Assembly (NCBI GenBank): GCA_947258585.1
Contig: CAMYIZ010000004.1
Coordinates: 1 to 64,000, forward strand
Source: an uncultured Haliea sp.
GTDB lineage: Bacteria > Pseudomonadota > Gammaproteobacteria > Pseudomonadales > Halieaceae
DNA: 64,000 bases
Direction of reading: 5' to 3'
Shown piece after piece: positions 59,020 through 64,000 of the stretch. Below the pieces are notes generated by a model. The model did not search any database. It saw only the letters and a program-made list of their open reading frames with translations, and was not told the origin of the DNA. Each line of letters opens with the position of its first letter. The stretch's first letter is position 1. The position numbers and the translations under genes were made by a program.

Positions 59020-61551
59020 TCAGAACGACATCTCCCAACGCATACCGAGCGAAACGATCTCCCCGCTCAGGTTTTCGTAGCTGCCCAGCGCCTGGTACGA
59101 CACGAACGCACTGATGCCGAAGGCAAACTGGGCAGCCACACCCGCGCCGTAGACCAGGTAGCTGCTGTCCGGGTCGTCCACATCAATCAGCAGCGACGCA
59201 TCGGCAGCCTCGAACGGATCGTTGGCAAAGCGGTAGCGGACGCCGTCTGCGTTGTCTTCGAATTCACTGGTGTACTCCAGCCGGACATAGGGCGTCACTA
59301 CCCCCCAGGAGGGCAGGAAGGTATAGCTGAGCTGGCCGCTCGCGGTCAGGCTCATGGACTCGAAGCCCTGTTTGTCCACGGCAAGGTCGAGGCCGCCGGC
59401 ACCGGTCTCGGTAAACCCGTCGAATTCGCCATCGAGGTAGAAGAACCGCACCAGCGGGTCGAATTTGACGCCGCTGAAATCAAAGCTATGGCCGACATTG
59501 AGGCTGATGTAGTACTCGTTGCCATCGGTAGAAGCCGTGGCCAGGCGATCCACGCTGCCGCCGAAATCCTGATAGGAAATCCGGCGCTCGGTATCGACGT
59601 CAGACCAGCCATAGCTCAGGACGACGTCCGCGAAACTCGCGCCCCGGTACAGGCTGCCGTAGAAGGCCAGGGCGTAATTGTCGGTGTCAGTGGTCGCCAG
59701 CTTGTCATCGAAATCGACTTCCGCCTTGCCCACTGACAGGGACGTGCCGACAAAGAGATTTTCGTTGACCCGGTAGTCCAGACCGCCGGTCAGGGTCTGG
59801 GCATCGAAATCGAAACCCGATTCCAGCGCGGTGCTGTCCTGGTCGCCAAAACTGAGGTCACCGCGGACCCAGAGGCCCACCCGGCTACCCGCCAGCATTT
59901 CATCGCTGCTGGCGCCCATGCCCAGGGCGTCGCGGGACTCATCCAGCGCTGCGTTCAGTTGCTCGCCAGTCACCACGGTATCACCGTATTTGAGGTTCAG
60001 ACCTGCGAGACTCAGGCCCTTGGAGCCCCCCTCGCGCACCCGCGCCATGCGCCCGCCGATATTGCGGAAGCGGGCGAAGGAGAGCACCCGCACCGACTTG
60101 CCCATGGCGGCCAGCTCTTCCGGGGTAATGGCCTGCAGCGCAACCAGGGCCTGCTTTGCGGTGGTACCCTGCGCGCGCAGGTTGGTACAGAGATCAAGGA
60201 GATCCTGCTGGGCCTCGTTGCCCGGCTGCAGGCTTGTGCAGATGCGATCGATGCGCCGGGACACGCGCAATTCGTTGACACTGGCATTGGCTATGACGGA
60301 GGTGCCGTCCGCGTCCTCCTTGCCGGTCACGCCGTCAACCCCGGCCTTGTCGCCAGTCACCGAAAAAGCCACATTGGCGACATTGGATTCGCGTCCGGCC
60401 TGGTCGCGAATCAGGTAGGTGAAGGAGTCGCTGCCCGTAAAGCCGGCGAAGGGGCGGTAGACGTAGCTGCCGTCGGCATTCAGCTGTACTTCGCCCCCCA
60501 GGGGCTCGCTCACTTTCACCGCAACGAGACCGTCCCGGGTAAAGAGCAGGTCGTTGTCGAACACGTTACCGGTATCGAAGTCGTCGGCAAAGTCATCGTC
60601 GATCGCCACAGGTGGCGACGAGGCGTCGACAGTGATCACGAAGCTGGCGGTAGCCACATTGCTCAGGGCCTCGCCATCGGACGCCCGGTAGCTAAAAGTC
60701 ACCTGGCCGACGAAGCCCGGTGACGACGTGTAGCTGAAGGTGCCGTTGGCGTTCAAGGTCAGGCTGCCACTGGCGGGCGCCTGCTCCAGGATTGCACTGA
60801 GGGGGTCGCCGTCGGGGTCGGAATCATTGGCCAGGACATTGGCATCGGCGAAACTGGTCCCGAAGTCGTCGTCCGCGGCGAGCGGGGCGGTGTTGTCAGG
60901 TTCCGGCTCGGTCACCAGCAGGGTCACGGTGGCAACACCACTCAGGGCCTGAAGGTCCCCGGCCCGGTAGGTAAAGCTGTCGGTGCCGAAGAAGCCCTCG
61001 TTGGGAACGTAGACAAAGCTGCCATCCTGATTGAGGGTGAGGCTGCCGTTCCGGGGCTCGGAATTCAGGCTTGCCACCAGCGGGTCGCCGTCGGCATCGC
61101 TGTCATTGGCAAGCACATTGCGGCCGGCGTAGTCGGCCCCAAAATTGTCATCCAGCGCTACCGGCGGGGTATTTGTGGTCGGTACCACGACCGGACCACA
61201 GCTTGGGTCAACCGTGTTGTAGTAGGCGTTGGTCACGTTGATGATGGGCAGGCCGACAATATTGTCGTCGGCGTCAAACAGCGCCAGCCGCACATCCTGG
61301 TTAAGCGTCGCGGTATTCTCGAAGACATAGGTCAGGCAGGCACTCTGGCCGCTGAACCCAACCACCAGCGCGCCGGGGTCACCTGGCGGCACGTTCTCGG
61401 CACCCAACACTTCGACCCGGACGATGGACGGATCCTGCAGATCCGCGCTCTGGTCCCGACCCACGGCGACCGGCGCGGCGCTGGCCAGGGAAGGCAGCAA
61501 CAGGGCCAGCAAGCCTGCGACAAGAATGGTAGAGCGGCCGTAATAATCCAT
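59020..61551 (-). CDS. Autotransporter-like adhesin: three tandem cadherin/Ig-like ('tandem-95'/VCBS) repeats plus C-terminal outer-membrane beta barrel
   Basis: Repeats PVALDDNFG...VLANDSDADGDPL, PLAADDDFGTSFADANVLANDSDPDGDPL, PVAIDDDFADDFDTGNVFDND; barrel DYRVNENLFVGTSLSVGKAEV..., C-terminal SLGMRWEMSF. Confidence 0.82.
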   Translation of the reverse strand: MDYYGRSTILVAGLLALLLPSLASAAPVAVGRDQSADLQDPSIVRVEVLGAENVPPGDPGALVVGFSGQSACLTYVFENTATLNQDVRLALFDADDNIVGLPIINVTNAYYNTVDPSCGPVVVPTTNTPPVALDDNFGADYAGRNVLANDSDADGDPLVASLNSEPRNGSLTLNQDGSFVYVPNEGFFGTDSFTYRAGDLQALSGVATVTLLVTEPEPDNTAPLAADDDFGTSFADANVLANDSDPDGDPLSAILEQAPASGSLTLNANGTFSYTSSPGFVGQVTFSYRASDGEALSNVATASFVITVDASSPPVAIDDDFADDFDTGNVFDNDLLFTRDGLVAVKVSEPLGGEVQLNADGSYVYRPFAGFTGSDSFTYLIRDQAGRESNVANVAFSVTGDKAGVDGVTGKEDADGTSVIANASVNELRVSRRIDRICTSLQPGNEAQQDLLDLCTNLRAQGTTAKQALVALQAITPEELAAMGKSVRVLSFARFRNIGGRMARVREGGSKGLSLAGLNLKYGDTVVTGEQLNAALDESRDALGMGASSDEMLAGSRVGLWVRGDLSFGDQDSTALESGFDFDAQTLTGGLDYRVNENLFVGTSLSVGKAEVDFDDKLATTDTDNYALAFYGSLYRGASFADVVLSYGWSDVDTERRISYQDFGGSVDRLATASTDGNEYYISLNVGHSFDFSGVKFDPLVRFFYLDGEFDGFTETGAGGLDLAVDKQGFESMSLTASGQLSYTFLPSWGVVTPYVRLEYTSEFEDNADGVRYRFANDPFEAADASLLIDVDDPDSSYLVYGAGVAAQFAFGISAFVSYQALGSYENLSGEIVSLGMRWEMSF

Positions 61552-61785
61552 TTTCTGCGTTCTCCCCTGGAACCAATCCGCGCCCTGCCATGGGCTGTTA
61601 CGGTGTCGATTTGCCTGAAATTCTTGTAGTTGGCCGGTGCGCGGGCAGGCCCGCACTCGAAAGAATGAGCACCGGGAGTATCGCCGCTGGGGCCGCGACC
61701 GTCAACGAACGCAGACGCAGCCCGGCACCCGCGCCGCGCTGCAAACTCCGGCAGTACGCTATATCCGCCCGCTGGCCCGCCCCCG

Positions 61786-63846
61786 CTACCAGTGCACGCC
61801 GCGCCATACCTGGGCAAACAGGCGCCTGGCCAGGGCCAGCCGCGAAGAGGGAATGGCGGCCATCTCGGCGGCAGCCTCGGCCTCGCTAAGCCCCCGGGCC
61901 GCGGGCGAGTCCGGGAACAGGTCGTAGGCCTGGCTGAGGAAGGCCTCGGTGACGCTGGGCAGGGTGGCCTGGGCCACGGCCCCGGCGACACCCAGGGTGG
62001 TCGACACCTTCTTGGTCCGCGTCACGATCGCTTTCATCACCAGATCCCTCGCCTGTTCCGGGGACAGGGTCGGGAAGGCCTTGTAGAGGCCGGTGGGGGC
62101 GATCATCGGCGTCCGTACCAGCGGCATGTGGATGGTGGTGAACTCGATATTGCAGCGGCTGAACTCCGGCGCCGCACAGAGGCTGAAGGCGTCCAGCGCC
62201 GCCTTGGAGGCCACGTAGGCCGAGAAGCGCGGCGGGCTGGTGAGCACGCCAATGGAGGAGATGTTGATGATATGCCCCTCTTCGCGCGCTTCCATGCCCG
62301 GCAGGAAGCCCGTGATCAGCCGCAGGGCGCCAAAGTAGTTCAACTGCATGGTGCGCTCGAAGTCGTGAAAGCGGTCGTAGCTGTAGCGCACCGAGCGGCG
62401 GATAGAGCGCCCCGCGTTGTTGATCAGGATATCCGCACCGCCAAAGTCGTCGGTAACGTCCCGCACCAGGCGGTCGCAGGCCTCCAGGTCGGACACATCA
62501 CAGGCGTAGGCCCGGGCACTGCCGCCCGCGGCGGCGATTTCCGCGAGGGTTTCATCGAGCTTCTCCACCGTGCGGGCCACCAGCACTACCCGGGCGTCGG
62601 CTCGCGCCAGGCGCAGGGCGCATTCGCGGCCAATCCCCGAGGTGGCACCGGTCACCACAACCACCTTGCCCTTCACCCGCCGTCGCAGTGCCGCCAGGGT
62701 TGGGCGCCCTACCAGCCTGTCAAACAGGCTGTCGACCTCGGCCACCAGTGCACCGCCGTCTTGCCGCAGGAAGTGCAGCCAGTAGTCCCAGATCGCCTGG
62801 GCATACTCCTCGAAGGGCGGGCAGATAATGCCGGCGGGCTCCAGCAGGGCGCGGGTGCGAGTGGAGTCAAAGTGCGTCGGGTAATTGATATAACCGACCA
62901 CCTGCGGCGGGATACCCATGCGGCTCAGTACCCGCTCTCCCAGTTTCCTCACCGGTGCCAACCGGCCGATACTCCTGCCCGCCAACCGCGTGGCGGCATC
63001 CACCAGAGAGGCGTCCAGGGCGTGCAGGCGGGGACCGTGGGAAACGCGCATCAGTGTCTTGAGGACGTCGCCAACACGAATGCCGTCCGGGTCGGTCAGG
63101 AAGAAACACTCGCGATCGTGGCCGGGCAGATGGGCCAGGTAGTCCATGGCCTTGACCACATAGTCCACCGGTACAATATTGAGCAGCCCGGCCTTGTTCA
63201 TCAGCAACGGAAAACCTTCCGGCACCACGCTGCCGAGATTGTGCAGGGTCTCGAAAAAATAATAGGGGCCGTCGATCTTGTCCATTTCACCGGTGCGCGA
63301 GTGCCCCACGACCATGCCGGGCCGGTAGATGCGCCATTTCAGGCGCTTCTCCGCGCGCACTATCCCCTCGGACTCGTGCTTGGTCTGGAAGTAGGGATGG
63401 TCCAGCGCCCCCGCCTCCTCGAACATGTCCTCGGTAAAGGTGCCCTCGTAGAGCCCCGCGGCCGCAATCGAGCTGACCTGGTGAAAACAGCCGGCTTTCA
63501 GCGCCTTCGCCAGCGCCACCGCCTGCCGGGTACCCTCGACGTTACTGCTGCGCTGACTCTCGGCGCTGGCCTTCATGTCGTAAATGGCCGCGAGATGGAA
63601 GAAGTGATCGATCTTGCCCGCATGCTGGCGTATCCAGGCGGGCTTCACGCCCAGCCGGGGGCTGCTGAGATCTCCTTCCACGGCCACCACCTGTTGCCGG
63701 GTCGCGCCCCAGAGTTCTCTCAAGCCATCGAGCTTGGCCAGGGAGCCGGGCCGCACCAGGAGATAAACGCGGCCACCGCGATCGAGCAGCCTGGGCACCA
63801 GAAAGCGGCCGATAAAGCCGGTGCCGCCGGTTACGAAGTAATTCAT
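61786..63846 (-). CDS. Two-domain fatty acyl-CoA reductase-like protein (extended SDR/'male sterility' domain plus classical SDR)
   Basis: MNYFVTGGTGFIGRFLVPRLL ... YFQTKHESEGIVR; second Rossmann GKVVVVTGATSGIGRECALRLARADA, NNAGRSIRRSV, YVASKAALDAF. Confidence 0.85.
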   Translation of the reverse strand: MNYFVTGGTGFIGRFLVPRLLDRGGRVYLLVRPGSLAKLDGLRELWGATRQQVVAVEGDLSSPRLGVKPAWIRQHAGKIDHFFHLAAIYDMKASAESQRSSNVEGTRQAVALAKALKAGCFHQVSSIAAAGLYEGTFTEDMFEEAGALDHPYFQTKHESEGIVRAEKRLKWRIYRPGMVVGHSRTGEMDKIDGPYYFFETLHNLGSVVPEGFPLLMNKAGLLNIVPVDYVVKAMDYLAHLPGHDRECFFLTDPDGIRVGDVLKTLMRVSHGPRLHALDASLVDAATRLAGRSIGRLAPVRKLGERVLSRMGIPPQVVGYINYPTHFDSTRTRALLEPAGIICPPFEEYAQAIWDYWLHFLRQDGGALVAEVDSLFDRLVGRPTLAALRRRVKGKVVVVTGATSGIGRECALRLARADARVVLVARTVEKLDETLAEIAAAGGSARAYACDVSDLEACDRLVRDVTDDFGGADILINNAGRSIRRSVRYSYDRFHDFERTMQLNYFGALRLITGFLPGMEAREEGHIINISSIGVLTSPPRFSAYVASKAALDAFSLCAAPEFSRCNIEFTTIHMPLVRTPMIAPTGLYKAFPTLSPEQARDLVMKAIVTRTKKVSTTLGVAGAVAQATLPSVTEAFLSQAYDLFPDSPAARGLSEAEAAAEMAAIPSSRLALARRLFAQVWRGVHW

Positions 63847-63914
63847 GTTGTTATCTCCGCCATACCTGTACCCGGTCACATTACTGGCAAAGGCGGCCGC
63901 TGTCACCGCTGCGC

Positions 63915-64000
63915 TCAGATCACCCAGTTGTGGGGCTGGTCCCGATGGCTCTCGTCCTCGACAGCCATCACGTGCTTGACCGCGTGGTGCTGGGACAGGA
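63915..64000 (-). CDS. C-terminal fragment of an unidentified protein (runs off window end)
   Basis: Minus-strand frame ...LSQHHAVKHVMAVEDESHRDQPHNWVI-stop. Too short to classify. Confidence 0.4.
   Translation of the reverse strand, partial: LSQHHAVKHVMAVEDESHRDQPHNWVI

Overview
High-GC, gene-dense proteobacterial chromosomal window. The mix of TonB receptors, MaoC/thiolase/Rieske catabolism and nirS/norCB suggests a marine gammaproteobacterium, but that is inference. Left to right: (1) 0-17 kb: a 2-oxoacid (acetoin/pyruvate-type) dehydrogenase E1a/E1b/E2 cassette, three paralogous cytochrome-c/PQQ alcohol dehydrogenases resembling polyvinyl-alcohol dehydrogenase, two TonB-dependent receptors, SDR and SnoaL/NTF2-like proteins. 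(2) 17-33 kb: a CoA-linked catabolic island with Rieske oxygenase, OB-fold/Zn-ribbon protein plus thiolase, two MaoC proteins, two acyl-CoA synthetases, LLM flavin oxidoreductase, alpha/beta hydrolase, APH-like kinase, SDR, acyl-CoA dehydrogenase, two CMD-like proteins and two TetR regulators. (3) 35-50 kb: a nitrite/NO respiration island with nirS, a nirI/nosR-like gene, a TonB receptor, norD-norQ-norB-norC, nsrR and two hemerythrin-like proteins. (4) 50-62 kb: mscL with a zinc ribbon, an AstE/ASPA-like protein with a Glu-Pro repeat, an MFS transporter, a type I secretion ABC/HlyD pair next to an RTX protein, and an autotransporter-like adhesin. (5) A two-domain fatty acyl-CoA reductase-like SDR at the right edge. 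No tRNA, rRNA, CRISPR array, transposase or prophage was recognised. The most interesting signals are non-coding: a putative NsrR/FNR-like motif network in the nir/nor island; a duplicated promoter-plus-operator module found 15.8 kb apart; a shared 15-bp palindrome upstream of a TonB receptor and beside a tetR; and the triplicated quinohemoprotein family. All functional calls come from reading motifs by eye. No database search was run.
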